This document shows, one piece after another, positions 25,975 to 34,727 of a stretch of DNA of 64,000 nucleotides; position 1 is the stretch's first letter, and every line of letters begins with the position of its first letter. Origin of the DNA: Pseudomonas baetica (GTDB taxonomy: Bacteria > Pseudomonadota > Gammaproteobacteria > Pseudomonadales > Pseudomonadaceae); the NCBI RefSeq assembly GCF_002813455.1, contig NZ_PHHE01000001.1:3771001-3835000 (forward strand), given 5' to 3'. Made by a program: the position numbers and the translations under genes. Below the pieces are notes generated by a model that had not been told where the DNA came from, did no database searches, and saw only the letters and a list, made by a program, of their open reading frames with translations.

Positions 25975-26613
25975 ATGAGCCTCAGACTCGGCGACATCGC
26001 CCCCGATTTCGAACAAGACTCCAGCGCCGGCAAGATTCGTTTCCACGAATGGCTGGGCGATAGCTGGGGCGTGCTGTTCTCCCACCCGGCGGACTTCACA
26101 CCGGTGTGCACCACCGAGCTGGGCTTTACCGCCAAGCTCAAGGATGAGTTCAGCAAGCGCGGCGTCAAAGCGATCGCGCTGTCGGTCGACCCGGTGGACT
26201 CGCACCACAAGTGGATCGAAGACATCAACGAAACCCAGAACACCCTCGTCAACTTCCCGATCCTGGCTGATGCCGATCGCAAAGTCTCCGATCTCTATGA
26301 CCTGATCCACCCGAACGCCAACGACACCCTGACCGTGCGTTCGCTGTTCGTGATCGATCCGAACAAAAAGATCCGCCTGACCATCACCTACCCGGCAAGC
26401 ACCGGGCGCAACTTCCACGAGATCCTGCGGGTGATCGACTCGCTGCAACTCACCGACAACTACAAGGTGGCCACGCCGGCCAACTGGCAGGACGGTGATG
26501 AGGTGGTGATCGTGCCGTCGCTCAAAGACGAGGAAGAGATCAAGAAGCGCTTTCCGAAGGGCTATCGGGCGGTAAAACCGTACCTGCGCCTGACGCCGCA
26601 GCCGAACAAATGA
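25975..26613 (+). CDS. lsfA: 1-Cys peroxiredoxin (sulfate-starvation LsfA type)
   Basis: The 212-aa protein is a 1-Cys (Prx6-type) peroxiredoxin. The catalytic cysteine is Cys45 in DFTPVCTTELGF, with the PDFTP-type pocket before it. The C-terminal half carries the DGDEVVIVPSLKDEEEIKKR signature of this subgroup, and no resolving cysteine is evident. It reduces hydrogen peroxide and organic peroxides. In P. putida and P. aeruginosa LsfA was identified as a protein induced by sulfate starvation and encoded near the ssu genes, as here. It stands as a single gene followed by a REPIN and terminator. Confidence 0.93.
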   Translation: MSLRLGDIAPDFEQDSSAGKIRFHEWLGDSWGVLFSHPADFTPVCTTELGFTAKLKDEFSKRGVKAIALSVDPVDSHHKWIEDINETQNTLVNFPILADADRKVSDLYDLIHPNANDTLTVRSLFVIDPNKKIRLTITYPASTGRNFHEILRVIDSLQLTDNYKVATPANWQDGDEVVIVPSLKDEEEIKKRFPKGYRAVKPYLRLTPQPNK

Positions 26614-26643
26614 ATCAGTGAGATATTTGTTGTTGCCGCCACC

Positions 26644-26715
26644 GCTTTCGCGAGCAAGCCCGCTCCCACAGGGGTAACGCATTCCAAAATGTGGGAGCGG
26701 GCTTGCTCGCGAAGG
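26644..26715. repeat. REPIN after lsfA (GCGGGCTTGC type)
   Basis: Inverted arms CTTTCGCGAGCAAGCCCGCT and complement flank a spacer of ~22 bases between lsfA and its terminator. Confidence 0.9.
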
Positions 26716-26762
26716 CGTCAGTCCGGTCAACAGAGAATTAAGAAACACTAAGCAGGGGATTT

Positions 26763-26788
26763 CAGGCCGTTTCGACGGCCTTTTTTTT
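26763..26788 (+). terminator. Rho-independent terminator before ssuE
   Basis: AGGCCGT/ACGGCCT form a short GC stem with loop TTCG-like, followed by eight Ts. It lies ~150 bp downstream of lsfA and insulates the ssu operon. Confidence 0.88.
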
Positions 26789-26939
26789 CGCCCGAAACAA
26801 AGCAATCTGCATATCTCTAAAACGCATAACCAAATGAATAAATATGATTTATGGATATATAAATCAGCTGGTAAGGTCACTCCCATCGAAGCGAGATCGC
26901 AATCCGCGAATCGCCTGTAACGCGCAAGGAATCGTCTGA
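26789..26939 (+). promoter_or_regulatory. AT-rich leader and promoter region of the ssu operon
   Basis: The stretch 26800-26870 is strongly AT-rich, in contrast to the neighbouring coding DNA, and contains ATATATAAAT near 26853. On the minus strand it carries TATTTATTCATTT (26832-26844), related to the motif before lsfA and tauA. CysB/SsuR-type activator control is known for pseudomonad ssu genes. I cannot fix individual -35/-10 boxes. Confidence 0.45.
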
Positions 26940-27533
26940 ATGCTGGTCGTCTCACTCGGTGGCAGTCCCAGCCAACGCTCCCGTTCCGGGGTGTTGCTGG
27001 AGCGCTCGCAACGCTGGTTGCAGGAGCAAGGGGTGGAAGTGGTGAGCTATCAGGTGCGGGACTTCCCGGCCGAGGATCTGCTCCATGCCCGCTTCGACAG
27101 CCCCAAGGTGCTCGACCTGCTGGTGCAGATTGAAAACGCCGACGGCCTGCTCATCGCCACCCCGGTGTACAAGGCTTCCTTCTCCGGTGCGTTGAAGACC
27201 GTGCTGGATCTGCTGCCGGAACGCGCTCTGAACCACAAGATTGTTCTGCCGATGGCCACCGGCGGCAGCATCGCCCACATGCTGGTGGTCGACTACGCCC
27301 TCAAGCCAGTGCTGTCGGCATTGAAAGCTCAGGAAATGCTCCAGGGGATTTTTGCCGAGGACAGCCAGATCGCTTACGGCGAAGGCAGTGCCCAGGCGCA
27401 GTTGGCACCGGCGCTGGAGCAGCGTCTGCATGAAGCGCTGGACCAGTTTGTCAGTGCCATGGCCCGCCGGCCGAAACCGCTGGAGCCGGGCTTGTTGAAC
27501 GAGCGTTTGTTGAGTGCTCGCTGGAGCATTTAA
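26940..27533 (+). CDS. ssuE: NAD(P)H-dependent FMN reductase SsuE
   Basis: The 197-aa flavodoxin-fold reductase begins [20 protein letters not shown], with the flavin-phosphate loop GSPSQRSRS. The middle region [20 protein letters not shown] and [19 protein letters not shown] is typical of SsuE. It supplies reduced FMN to the monooxygenase SsuD. First gene of the ssuEADCBF operon, with an 89-bp gap before ssuA. Gene order and content match P. putida ssuEADCBF. Confidence 0.95.
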   Translation: MLVVSLGGSPSQRSRSGVLLERSQRWLQEQGVEVVSYQVRDFPAEDLLHARFDSPKVLDLLVQIENADGLLIATPVYKASFSGALKTVLDLLPERALNHKIVLPMATGGSIAHMLVVDYALKPVLSALKAQEMLQGIFAEDSQIAYGEGSAQAQLAPALEQRLHEALDQFVSAMARRPKPLEPGLLNERLLSARWSI

Positions 27534-27622
27534 GCCTTATCGAAACTTGAAGTACTGGCCTTACTCGCCCGCCAACGGGCAAGCAGGTGCAGCCAAAACC
27601 CAACAGCAAAAAGGAGAGCGCT

Positions 27623-28588
27623 ATGCGCACTGTATTTTTGCGTCGCGGTCTGGTCGCTCTGTTTGCTGCGGCTGTGTCCTTCGGCGCCATCACTCAAGCT
27701 CAGGCCGATACGTTAAGAATCGGTTATCAGAAGTACGGCACGCTGGTGCTGCTCAAAGCCAAGGGCACGCTGGAAAAACGTCTCGCCGCCCAAGGCGTCG
27801 ACGTGCAATGGACGGAATTTCCCGGTGGCCCGCAACTGCTTGAAGGCCTGAACGTCGGCTCGATCGACTTCGGCGTCACTGGCGAAACTCCACCGGTATT
27901 CGCCCAGGCTGCCGGCGCCGATCTGCTCTACGTCGCCTACGAACCGCCAGCGCCAAACAGCGAAGCGATCCTCGTGCCGAAAGACTCACCGATCAAATCG
28001 GTGGCCGATCTGAAGGGCAAGAAAGTCGCGCTGAACAAAGGCTCCAACGTCCACTACCTGCTGGTGCGCGCACTGGAAGACGCCGGCCTCAAATACACCG
28101 ACATCCAGACCGTGTTCCTGCCGCCGGCCGATGCCCGCGCCGCGTTTGAACGTGGCAGCGTCGACGCCTGGGTCATCTGGGATCCGTACCAGGCAGCCGC
28201 TGAGAAACAACTGCAAGCGCACACGCTGCGCGACGGCAAAGGCATCGTCGACAACCATCAGTTCTATCTGGCGACCAAGCCTTACGCGCAGAAAAATCCC
28301 GAGGTGATCAAGACCCTCGTCGAAGAAGTGCGCGCCGTTGGCGAGTGGTCCAAAGCCAATCCTGAAGACGTGACCCAACAGGTCGCGCCCCTGCTCGGCC
28401 TGCCGGCGGACATCACCCTGACCTCGGTCAAACGCCAGGGCTACGGCGCGCTGTTCCTGACCCCGGAAGTGATCGCCGCGCAACAGAAAATCGCTGACAC
28501 GTTCTTCCAGCTCAAGCTGATACCCAAGCCGTTGAGCATCAAGGATGTGATCTGGACCCCACCGGCCGCTGTGGCTAAAGCGCAGTAA
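27623..28588 (+). CDS. ssuA: Aliphatic sulfonate ABC transporter substrate-binding protein
   Basis: I start at ATG 27623 ([20 protein letters not shown]) with ribosome site AAGGAGAGC, giving 321 aa. The signal peptide ends TQAQA-DT, and the mature part begins [20 protein letters not shown] with [20 protein letters not shown] further on. These are hallmarks of SsuA. It binds alkanesulfonates in the periplasm for SsuCB. It lies between ssuE and ssuD in the operon. Confidence 0.95.
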   Translation: MRTVFLRRGLVALFAAAVSFGAITQAQADTLRIGYQKYGTLVLLKAKGTLEKRLAAQGVDVQWTEFPGGPQLLEGLNVGSIDFGVTGETPPVFAQAAGADLLYVAYEPPAPNSEAILVPKDSPIKSVADLKGKKVALNKGSNVHYLLVRALEDAGLKYTDIQTVFLPPADARAAFERGSVDAWVIWDPYQAAAEKQLQAHTLRDGKGIVDNHQFYLATKPYAQKNPEVIKTLVEEVRAVGEWSKANPEDVTQQVAPLLGLPADITLTSVKRQGYGALFLTPEVIAAQQKIADTFFQLKLIPKPLSIKDVIWTPPAAVAKAQ

Positions 28589-28613
28589 TTCGAATCCCCA
28601 AGGAGACCACTCC

Positions 28614-29762
28614 ATGAGCCTCAATATCTTCTGGTTCCTGCCTACCCACGGCGACTGCCATTACCTTGGCACCGCCGAAGGCGCTCGCGCTGTTGACCAC
28701 GGCTATTTGCAACAGGTCGCGCAAGCGGCGGATCGTCTGGGTTTTGGCGGTGTGCTGATCCCTACCGGTCGTTCTTGCGAAGACTCCTGGCTGGTGGCGG
28801 CGTCGCTGATCCCGGTGACCCAGCGTCTGAAGTTTCTAGTCGCCCTGCGCCCCGGGATCATTTCCCCGACGGTGGCAGCGCGTCAGGCTGCGACGCTGGA
28901 TCGTCTCTCTGGCGGGCGGGCGCTGTTCAATCTGGTAACCGGTGGTGATCCGGAAGAATTGGCCGGTGACGGTCTGTTCCTCAGTCACGAGGAGCGCTAT
29001 CAAGCCTCGGTGGAATTCACCCGCATCTGGCGTCGGGTGCTGGAAGGCGAAACCGTTGATTACGACGGTCAGCACATCAGTGTGAAGGGCGCCAAATTGC
29101 TCTATCCGCCGATCCAGCAACCGCGTCCGCCGCTGTACTTCGGTGGCTCGTCGGAAGCGGCGCAGGATCTCGCTGCCGAACAGGTCGAAATGGTTCTGAC
29201 CTGGGGCGAGCCGCCCGCAGCAGTGGCAGAGAAAATCGAACAGGTACGTGCCAAAGCGGCCAAGCTCGGACGCACCGTGCGCTTCGGCATTCGTCTGCAT
29301 GTGATCGTTCGCGAAACCAATGCAGAAGCCTGGCAAGCGGCGGATCGGCTGATCTCGCATCTGGACGACGACACCATTGCTCGTGCCCAGGCTTCCCTGG
29401 CGCGCTTTGATTCGGTCGGCCAGCAACGCATGGCCGCATTGCACGGCGGCAGTCGCGACAACCTCGAAGTCAGCCCTAACCTGTGGGCCGGTGTCGGTCT
29501 GGTGCGCGGCGGTGCCGGCACGGCGCTGGTCGGCGATGGCCCGACCGTGGCCGCGCGGGTGAAGGAATACGCCGATCTGGGCATCGACACTTTCATCTTC
29601 TCCGGTTATCCACACCTTGAAGAATCGTACCGCGTCGCCGAATTGCTGTTCCCGCACCTCGACATCGAGCGCCCGGAACTGCCGAAAAGCGCCGGTTATG
29701 TCAGCCCGTTCGGCGAGATGGTCGCCAACGACATTCTTCCCAAAGCCGCGTCGCAGAGCTGA
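28614..29762 (+). CDS. ssuD: FMNH2-dependent alkanesulfonate monooxygenase
   Basis: The 382-aa bacterial luciferase-family enzyme begins [20 protein letters not shown]. It contains [20 protein letters not shown] and [20 protein letters not shown], typical of SsuD. Using FMNH2 from SsuE and O2, it cleaves C1-C14 alkanesulfonates to aldehyde and sulfite, which enters cysteine synthesis. Length agrees with the ~380 aa of the family. It starts 25 bp after ssuA and ends 8 bp before ssuC. Confidence 0.96.
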   Translation: MSLNIFWFLPTHGDCHYLGTAEGARAVDHGYLQQVAQAADRLGFGGVLIPTGRSCEDSWLVAASLIPVTQRLKFLVALRPGIISPTVAARQAATLDRLSGGRALFNLVTGGDPEELAGDGLFLSHEERYQASVEFTRIWRRVLEGETVDYDGQHISVKGAKLLYPPIQQPRPPLYFGGSSEAAQDLAAEQVEMVLTWGEPPAAVAEKIEQVRAKAAKLGRTVRFGIRLHVIVRETNAEAWQAADRLISHLDDDTIARAQASLARFDSVGQQRMAALHGGSRDNLEVSPNLWAGVGLVRGGAGTALVGDGPTVAARVKEYADLGIDTFIFSGYPHLEESYRVAELLFPHLDIERPELPKSAGYVSPFGEMVANDILPKAASQS

Positions 29763-29770
29763 GGCGCGCC

Positions 29771-30553
29771 ATGAAGAAAATCATCCACAGCCTCGCGCCC
29801 TGGGCGTTGCCAGTGTTGCTGCTGGCGGTGTGGCAGTTGTCGGTGTCGGCGGGCTGGTTGTCGACACGGATTCTGCCGGCACCGGTGGCCGTGATCGAGG
29901 CCGGCGTGAGCCTGGTGCGCAGCGGCGAAATAGGGACGCACCTGGCAATCAGCGGCTGGCGCGCCGCGCTGGGCTTCACCATCGGTGGCAGCATCGGTCT
30001 GGTGTTGGGCTTCATCACCGGTCTGTCGAAGTGGGGCGAACGCCTGCTCGACAGTTCGGTGCAGATGATCCGCAATGTGCCGCATCTGGCGCTGATTCCG
30101 CTGGTGATTCTGTGGTTTGGTATCGACGAGTCGGCGAAGATTTTTCTGGTGGCGCTGGGTACGTTGTTCCCGATCTACCTCAACACCTATCACGGCATCC
30201 GCAACGTCGACCCGGCGCTGGTGGAGATGGCGCGCAGTTATGGTTTGAGCGGTTTGAGCCTGTTCTGGCAGGTGATTCTGCCGGGCGCGCTGCCTTCGAT
30301 TCTGGTCGGTGTACGCTTCGCACTGGGCTTTATGTGGCTGACGTTGATCGTGGCGGAAACCATCTCGGCCAGCTCCGGCATCGGCTATCTGGCGATGAAC
30401 GCCCGGGAGTTCTTGCAGACCGACGTGGTGGTGCTGGCGATCCTGCTTTACGCGGTGCTCGGCAAACTCGCCGACCTCGCGGCCCGTGGACTTGAACGTG
30501 TCTGGCTGCGTTGGCATCCGGCCTATCAGGTTGCCAAGGGAGGTGCGGTATGA
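29771..30553 (+). CDS. ssuC: Alkanesulfonate ABC transporter permease
   Basis: The 260-aa inner-membrane protein has about six helices. The first is [20 protein letters not shown], and the EAA loop for the ATPase reads [20 protein letters not shown] (~154-173). It belongs to the SsuC/TauC family, and its position between ssuD and ssuB identifies it. Its stop overlaps the ssuB start (ATGA), so the membrane and ATP-binding subunits are translationally coupled. Confidence 0.95.
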   Translation: MKKIIHSLAPWALPVLLLAVWQLSVSAGWLSTRILPAPVAVIEAGVSLVRSGEIGTHLAISGWRAALGFTIGGSIGLVLGFITGLSKWGERLLDSSVQMIRNVPHLALIPLVILWFGIDESAKIFLVALGTLFPIYLNTYHGIRNVDPALVEMARSYGLSGLSLFWQVILPGALPSILVGVRFALGFMWLTLIVAETISASSGIGYLAMNAREFLQTDVVVLAILLYAVLGKLADLAARGLERVWLRWHPAYQVAKGGAV

Positions 30554-31356
30554 CTGCTCAACAACCTCCACGCCTGCTGCGCGGGATACCGCTGGCGGTG
30601 CGCAATCTGCAAAAGACTTTCGGTTCACGCCAGGTTTTGCGTGACATCGATCTGCACATTCCGGCGGGGCAGTTCGTCGCCGTGGTCGGGCGCAGTGGTT
30701 GTGGCAAAAGTACCTTGCTGCGCCTGCTCGCCGGGCTTGATCAGCCGACTGGCGGCGACCTGCTTGCGGGCTCTGCGCCGCTCAGCGATGCGCGGGAAGA
30801 CACCCGGCTGATGTTCCAGGAAGCACGGCTGTTGCCGTGGAAAAAGATCATCGACAACGTCGGTCTGGGGCTCAAAGGCAACTGGCGTCCGCAAGCACTG
30901 GACGCACTGGAAGCGGTGGGGCTAGCGGATCGCGCCAATGAATGGCCGGCCGCCTTGTCCGGCGGACAGAAGCAGCGTGTCGCGCTGGCCCGGGCGCTGA
31001 TCCACCAACCGCGTCTGTTGTTGCTCGACGAGCCGCTCGGCGCGCTGGATGCGCTGACCCGGATCGAGATGCAGCAACTGATCGAGCGGCTCTGGCAACA
31101 ACATGGTTTTACCGTGTTGCTGGTGACCCATGATGTCAGCGAAGCGGTGGCGATTGCCGACCGGGTGATTCTGATCGAGGACGGCGAAGTCGGCCTCGAT
31201 CTGCCTGTGGAACTGCCGCGGCCGCGAGTGCGTGGTTCGCACCGATTGGCGGCACTGGAAACCGAAGTGCTTAACCGCGTTCTCTCCCTGCCCGGCGAAC
31301 CGCCGGCGCCGGAACCTGTTTCACCACTGCCTACGCAACTGCGTTGGGCTCAATAA
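30550..31356 (+). CDS. ssuB: Alkanesulfonate ABC transporter ATP-binding protein
   Basis: From ATG 30550 ([20 protein letters not shown]) the protein is 268 aa, overlapping ssuC by 4 bp. Walker A is GRSGCGKST (47-55), the Q loop lies near [13 protein letters not shown], the signature is LSGGQKQR, Walker B is [12 protein letters not shown] and the switch histidine is in LLVTHDVSE. All ATPase motifs are intact. It energises sulfonate uptake with SsuA and SsuC, and possibly also with the solitary TauA-like protein upstream (inference). Confidence 0.95.
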   Translation: MTAQQPPRLLRGIPLAVRNLQKTFGSRQVLRDIDLHIPAGQFVAVVGRSGCGKSTLLRLLAGLDQPTGGDLLAGSAPLSDAREDTRLMFQEARLLPWKKIIDNVGLGLKGNWRPQALDALEAVGLADRANEWPAALSGGQKQRVALARALIHQPRLLLLDEPLGALDALTRIEMQQLIERLWQQHGFTVLLVTHDVSEAVAIADRVILIEDGEVGLDLPVELPRPRVRGSHRLAALETEVLNRVLSLPGEPPAPEPVSPLPTQLRWAQ

Positions 31357-31383
31357 CTCAAGCAAACGACAGGAATCATTGCC

Positions 31384-31599
31384 ATGACTATCAAAGCCAT
31401 CAACGTGCGCAACCAGTTCAAAGGCTCGATCAAGGAAATCGTCCTCGGTGACGTGCTGTCGGAAATCGACGTGCAGACCGCTTCCGGCATCGTCACTTCG
31501 GTGATCACCACGCGCTCGGTCAAAGAGCTGGAACTGGTGGTGGGCAGCGAAGTGATCGCCTTTGTGAAATCCACCGAGGTATCCATCGCCAAGTTGTAA
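31384..31599 (+). CDS. ssuF: Molbindin-like TOBE/Mop protein SsuF
   Basis: The 71-aa protein consists of one Mop/TOBE domain: MTIKAINVRNQFKGSIKEIV, then SEIDVQTASGIVTSVITTRS and VGSEVIAFVKSTEVSIAKL. Such molbindins bind molybdate or related oxyanions as oligomers. In P. putida the sixth gene of the ssu operon, ssuF, encodes such a protein and is needed for sulfonate use. It starts 27 bp after ssuB and ends the operon, with a terminator right after. Confidence 0.93.
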   Translation: MTIKAINVRNQFKGSIKEIVLGDVLSEIDVQTASGIVTSVITTRSVKELELVVGSEVIAFVKSTEVSIAKL

Positions 31600-31615
31600 G
31601 GCTGTGGATAAAAAA

Positions 31616-31650
31616 CAACCCCGGAGGGTGTGAGCCCTTCGGGGTTTTTT
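31616..31650 (+). terminator. Terminator of the ssu operon
   Basis: AACCCCGGAGGG and CCCTTCGGGGTT form an imperfect GC-rich stem with a TGTGAG loop, followed by a T tract. Confidence 0.85.
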
Positions 31651-31673
31651 CATTGCTTGGTATTGGTGGTACT

Positions 31674-31743
31674 GCCTTCGCGAGCAGGCTCGCTCCCACA
31701 GGGGATCGCGTTCCAAATGTGGGAGCGAGCCTGCTCGCGAAGA
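31674..31743. repeat. REPIN after the ssu operon
   Basis: Inverted arms CCTTCGCGAGCAGGCTCGCT and complement flank an ~18-base spacer, between the ssu terminator and the convergent TetR gene. Confidence 0.9.
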
Positions 31744-31757
31744 CGCCAGCGAAAGCG

Positions 31758-32390
31758 CTAGAGATTGCGCTTGGGCAGATACGTCGGCAGGTACAGCCCG
31801 ATATAAGCATCAAACACGCGCATCCCTTCTTCCGCCATGCGCGGCGTGATTTGCCCATGCTGCTGTACAGAACGCGCATACACCCGGTCGCCCAACTCCA
31901 TTGCCAGGGCAAACACATCGACATCCTCCGGCAGCCTCGGCAGCTCGAAGTGATGGTCGAACAGCTTGTGCATCAGGTCGCCCAGTTCGATGTCGTGCTG
32001 GCGGTCAGCCTGTGTGACCTCAGTCAGACCATGCTGGGCCAGGATCAACTGGCGAGCCGCCGCGTCTTCGTCGTAGATCTCCAGCATCCGTTGCTCAACC
32101 AGTCGTGACAGATCACGCCAGTCGCGCAGGGCCTCATGATCAATCGGCGCTTGCAGGCAGGCGCGAAAGGCTGCGTGTACGTCTGCGGTGAGAGCTTCGA
32201 GCAGCGCCGGAACGCTGGCGAAGAAGTGGTAGACGGAGGAGGGCGGAATCTGTGCGCGCTCGGCCACGCTGTAGATCGATAGACTCGCCACGCCCTCGGC
32301 AGCCAGCAGCGTGCGCGCGGCGTCGAGTATCGAATCGATGCGCGCCTGACTGCGGGCACGGGGTTTGCGAACGGGGGCGGGTCGCGTCAT
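31758..32390 (-). CDS. TetR/AcrR-family transcriptional regulator
   Basis: I start at ATG 32390 (MTRPAPVRKPRARSQARIDS), giving 210 aa; the upstream in-frame extension runs into a REP element. The N-terminal helix-turn-helix is clear: ILDAARTLLAAEGVASLSIY, then SVAERAQIPPSSVYHFFASV (~20-60). The C-terminal ligand domain is variable and contains RQLILAQHGLTEVTQADRQH. No divergent target gene is adjacent, since the 230 bp upstream hold a REPIN and the spuI terminator. Its regulon is unknown. Confidence 0.85.
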   Translation of the reverse strand: MTRPAPVRKPRARSQARIDSILDAARTLLAAEGVASLSIYSVAERAQIPPSSVYHFFASVPALLEALTADVHAAFRACLQAPIDHEALRDWRDLSRLVEQRMLEIYDEDAAARQLILAQHGLTEVTQADRQHDIELGDLMHKLFDHHFELPRLPEDVDVFALAMELGDRVYARSVQQHGQITPRMAEEGMRVFDAYIGLYLPTYLPKRNL

Positions 32391-32452
32391 GGAAGTCTCC
32401 TGCGGGGCAGCGGGCATTGTACGAGCCGGTTTGTGTGTTGTCTGCCAGTACG

Positions 32453-32547
32453 CCTTCGGGAGCAAGCCCCCTCCCACAGGGATCTCCAGTGAGATGAAAT
32501 TTTTGTGTGCACAGTAAACCCCTGTGGGAGGGGGCTTGCTCCCGAAC
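32453..32547. repeat. REPIN of the GGGAGGGGGCTTGCTCCCGA subtype
   Basis: Arms CCTTCGGGAGCAAGCCCCCT and TGTGGGAGGGGGCTTGCTCC flank a ~45-base spacer. The core (GGGAGCAAGCCCCCTCCCAC) differs from the GCGAGCAGGCTCGC family seen elsewhere, so this is a separate REP sequence class. Confidence 0.85.
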
Positions 32548-32562
32548 CGCCGCAGGCGGCCA

Positions 32563-32600
32563 TAAAAAAAACGCCGCTGGCTGCGAGAGCCGGCGGCGTT
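32563..32600 (-). terminator. Terminator of spuI
   Basis: ACGCCGCTGGCT and AGCCGGCGGCGT form a GC-rich stem around GCGAG. On the minus strand it is followed by eight Ts. It lies 20 bp beyond the spuI stop. Confidence 0.9.
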
Positions 32601-32620
32601 GTGTTTGGCACTACAACCGC

Positions 32621-33997
32621 TTAAACGGTATGCAGGTACCAGTTGTACTCGAGGTCGGAGATGGAGTGTTCGAACTCCTCCAGCTCGCTCTCTTTGCAGG
32701 CGACGAAGATATCGATGTATTTCGGATCGATGTACTTGGCCATCACTTCGCTGTCGTCCAGTTCACGCAGGGCATCGCGCAAGTTGTTCGGCAGGCTTTG
32801 TTCGTTCTGCTCGTAGCTGTTGCCTTCGACTGGCGCGCCCGGCTCGATCTTGTTGGTCAGGCCGTGATGCACGCCGGCCAGCACCGAAGCCATCAGCAGG
32901 TACGGGTTGGCGTCGGCGCCGGCTACACGGTGTTCGATACGCACGGCATCGGCCGAGCCGGTCGGTACGCGAATCGCCACGGTGCGGTTGTCCAGGCCCC
33001 AGCACGGCGAGTTCGGCACGTAGAACTGTGCGCCGAAACGACGGTACGAGTTGACGTTAGGGCACAGGAACGCCATTTGGGCGGGCAGGGTCTCGAGCAC
33101 ACCGCCGATTGCGTGACGCAATGCGGCGTTCTGCTCGGGATCCTCGCTGGCAAAGATGTTCTTGCCTTCTTTGTCCAGAATCGAAATGTGCACGTGCAAA
33201 CCGTTGCCTGCCTGGCCCGGGTAAGGCTTGGCCATGAAGGTGGTGTCCATTTCATGGTCGTAGGCGATGTTCTTGATCAGACGCTTGAGCAGTACCGCGT
33301 AATCGCACGCCTTGATCGGGTCGGCGACGTGGTGCAGGTTCACTTCGAACTGCGCCGGGGCACTTTCCTTGACGATGGCATCGGCCGGGATGCCTTGCTC
33401 TTTGGCACCTTCCAGAATGTCCTGGAGGCAGTCGACGTATTCGTCGAGGTCGTCGATCAGGTAGACCTGAGTCGAGTGCGGGCGTTTGCCGGAGATCGGC
33501 GAGCGTGGCGGCTGTGGACGGCCGTTCACGTTTTCCTGGTCGATCAGGTAGAACTCGAGTTCGAAAGCGGCGCAGATGGTCAAGCCCAGCTCGTCAAACT
33601 TTGCAACAACTTGACGGAGCACTTCGCGCGGATCCGCAAAGAACGGGTCGCCTTCGAGTTCGTGCATGGTCATCAACAGTTGCGCGGTAGGGCGCTTCTG
33701 CCATGGCTCGTTGCACAGGGTGTCGGGGATTGGATAGCAGATACGATCGGCGTCGCCGATGTCCAGGCCCAGGCCGGTGCTTTCCACCGTAGAGCCATTG
33801 ATATCCAGAGCAAATAGAGAGGCCGGCAGGTTGATGCCTTTCTCGTAAACCTTGTGGAGGCTGGTGCGTTCAATGCGCTTGCCGCGCACCACACCATTCA
33901 TATCCGCAATCAGAAGGTCAACGTACAGAACCTCAGGATGTTCCTTAAGGAACGCGTTCGCTTCGTTGAGCTGAACGGCACGCGGGGGTACCGACAT
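32621..33997 (-). CDS. spuI: Glutamine synthetase-family gamma-glutamylpolyamine synthetase (SpuI)
   Basis: The 458-aa member of the glutamine synthetase superfamily starts MSVPPRAVQLNEANAFLKEH. It contains VLYVDLLIADMNGVVRGKRI in its beta-grasp domain, plus the catalytic-domain metal and ATP motifs AAFELEFYLID and NGLHVHISILDKEGKN, and RFGAQFYVPNSP. It belongs to the PuuA-like branch that ligates glutamate to polyamines. In P. aeruginosa, spuI lies beside spuABCDEFGH, as here. It is divergent from the rest, preceded by an AT-rich 278-bp region and followed by its own terminator. Confidence 0.9.
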   Translation of the reverse strand: MSVPPRAVQLNEANAFLKEHPEVLYVDLLIADMNGVVRGKRIERTSLHKVYEKGINLPASLFALDINGSTVESTGLGLDIGDADRICYPIPDTLCNEPWQKRPTAQLLMTMHELEGDPFFADPREVLRQVVAKFDELGLTICAAFELEFYLIDQENVNGRPQPPRSPISGKRPHSTQVYLIDDLDEYVDCLQDILEGAKEQGIPADAIVKESAPAQFEVNLHHVADPIKACDYAVLLKRLIKNIAYDHEMDTTFMAKPYPGQAGNGLHVHISILDKEGKNIFASEDPEQNAALRHAIGGVLETLPAQMAFLCPNVNSYRRFGAQFYVPNSPCWGLDNRTVAIRVPTGSADAVRIEHRVAGADANPYLLMASVLAGVHHGLTNKIEPGAPVEGNSYEQNEQSLPNNLRDALRELDDSEVMAKYIDPKYIDIFVACKESELEEFEHSISDLEYNWYLHTV

Positions 33998-34026
33998 GAT
34001 GCAACACCTTTGTTGTTAAAAATATC

Positions 34027-34055
34027 AATCATTGATCTTTTCTGGTTTCAGTCAA
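34027..34055 (-). promoter_or_regulatory. Candidate promoter of spuI
   Basis: On the minus strand TTGACT (34050-34055) and ATGATT (34027-34032) are spaced by 17 bp, ~30 bp before the spuI start. A second TTGACT lies about 21 bp further upstream. An AAAGGTG ribosome site follows. Confidence 0.35.
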
Positions 34056-34207
34056 CCCGAACGGCCTGCCGAAGTCAAGCGAGGCCTTTTTTGCCCTAAA
34101 AAAGCGCTGTGAGGGCGTTTATGGGGCAATTTTGGGCGTTTTTTTGTCCTTGGGCGACTGGGCACCCGCAGGCTTGAGCAGGCCGTGTTGTATTTTTTAC
34201 GGGGGTG

Positions 34208-34236
34208 TTGTGTAAAAAAATGAACAAGGCTAAGCT
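34208..34236 (+). promoter_or_regulatory. Candidate promoter upstream of the spuA remnant and spuB
   Basis: TTGTGT (34208-34213) and TAAGCT (34231-34236) are separated by 17 bp, 40 bp before the remnant ORF. If real, it is the promoter retained to drive spuB and spuC through the decayed first gene. Confidence 0.3.
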
Positions 34237-34275
34237 CCGATCAAACCCATAACAGCAATAATACCGGGGTGCTTC

Positions 34276-34632
34276 ATGTCTCGCCTGCCGTTAATCGGCA
34301 TCACCGACTGCTCGCAACAGTCCGGTCTGCATGCTCATCACATCAGTGGCGACAAATCCGTCAGTAGCGCAGCCAGCATGGCGCGCAGCCTGTTGACGCT
34401 GCTCTCGTCTGCAGCAGCCCGGACGGCACCGTCCGATATTCTGGACGTACGGGCAAGCATCCGCTTTATGGCGTCTCCTTCCAATATAGATCTCTTTCTC
34501 TCCCAAAGCCCGTGCCGCTCTCCTCGTCGTGCTCATGATTGTGCACGTCATGAGTTTGCACAGGAAATGCAACGCCAGCGTAAAGGGCAGGTAAGCTCCT
34601 CTTTCATTGTCTATGCGCGGTGCCAGGCGTAA
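34276..34632 (+). pseudogene. spuA: Truncated, decayed gamma-glutamyl-GABA hydrolase (SpuA/PuuD remnant)
   Basis: This 118-codon ORF starts MSRLPLIGITDCSQQSGLHA and continues HHISGDKSVSSAASMA. After a divergent middle comes FMASPSNIDLFLSQSPCRSP and AHDCAR. These segments follow the N-terminal ~95 residues of class I glutamine amidotransferase-like SpuA/PuuD (GITxC, GLHxYHxxGDKY, FTGSPSNVEPxxY, AHDxxRD). Full-length proteins have ~250 aa. The part carrying the catalytic cysteine (CRG motif) and His-Glu pair is absent, and several conserved residues are changed (Tyr after GDK to Ser, Gly to Ala before SPSN). The position before spuB is that of spuA. I read it as a pseudogene; a short functional peptide is not excluded. 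Confidence 0.72.
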
Positions 34633-34727
34633 GCCGGCACTGCGCGCAAGCAAGCCCCCTTTAACGCGACGCCCAGGCGTCAAACTTTGCCTGACATCAC
34701 GTCAGGAGACTCAGCCCAGAGGCATTT

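Noticed and set aside
22977..32390. Sulfur module as a recent genomic island
   Set aside because: Codon use and GC of the coding parts look like the rest of the window. There is no integrase, tRNA or attachment repeat, and the genes are typical of Pseudomonas. Only the intergenic regions are AT-rich.
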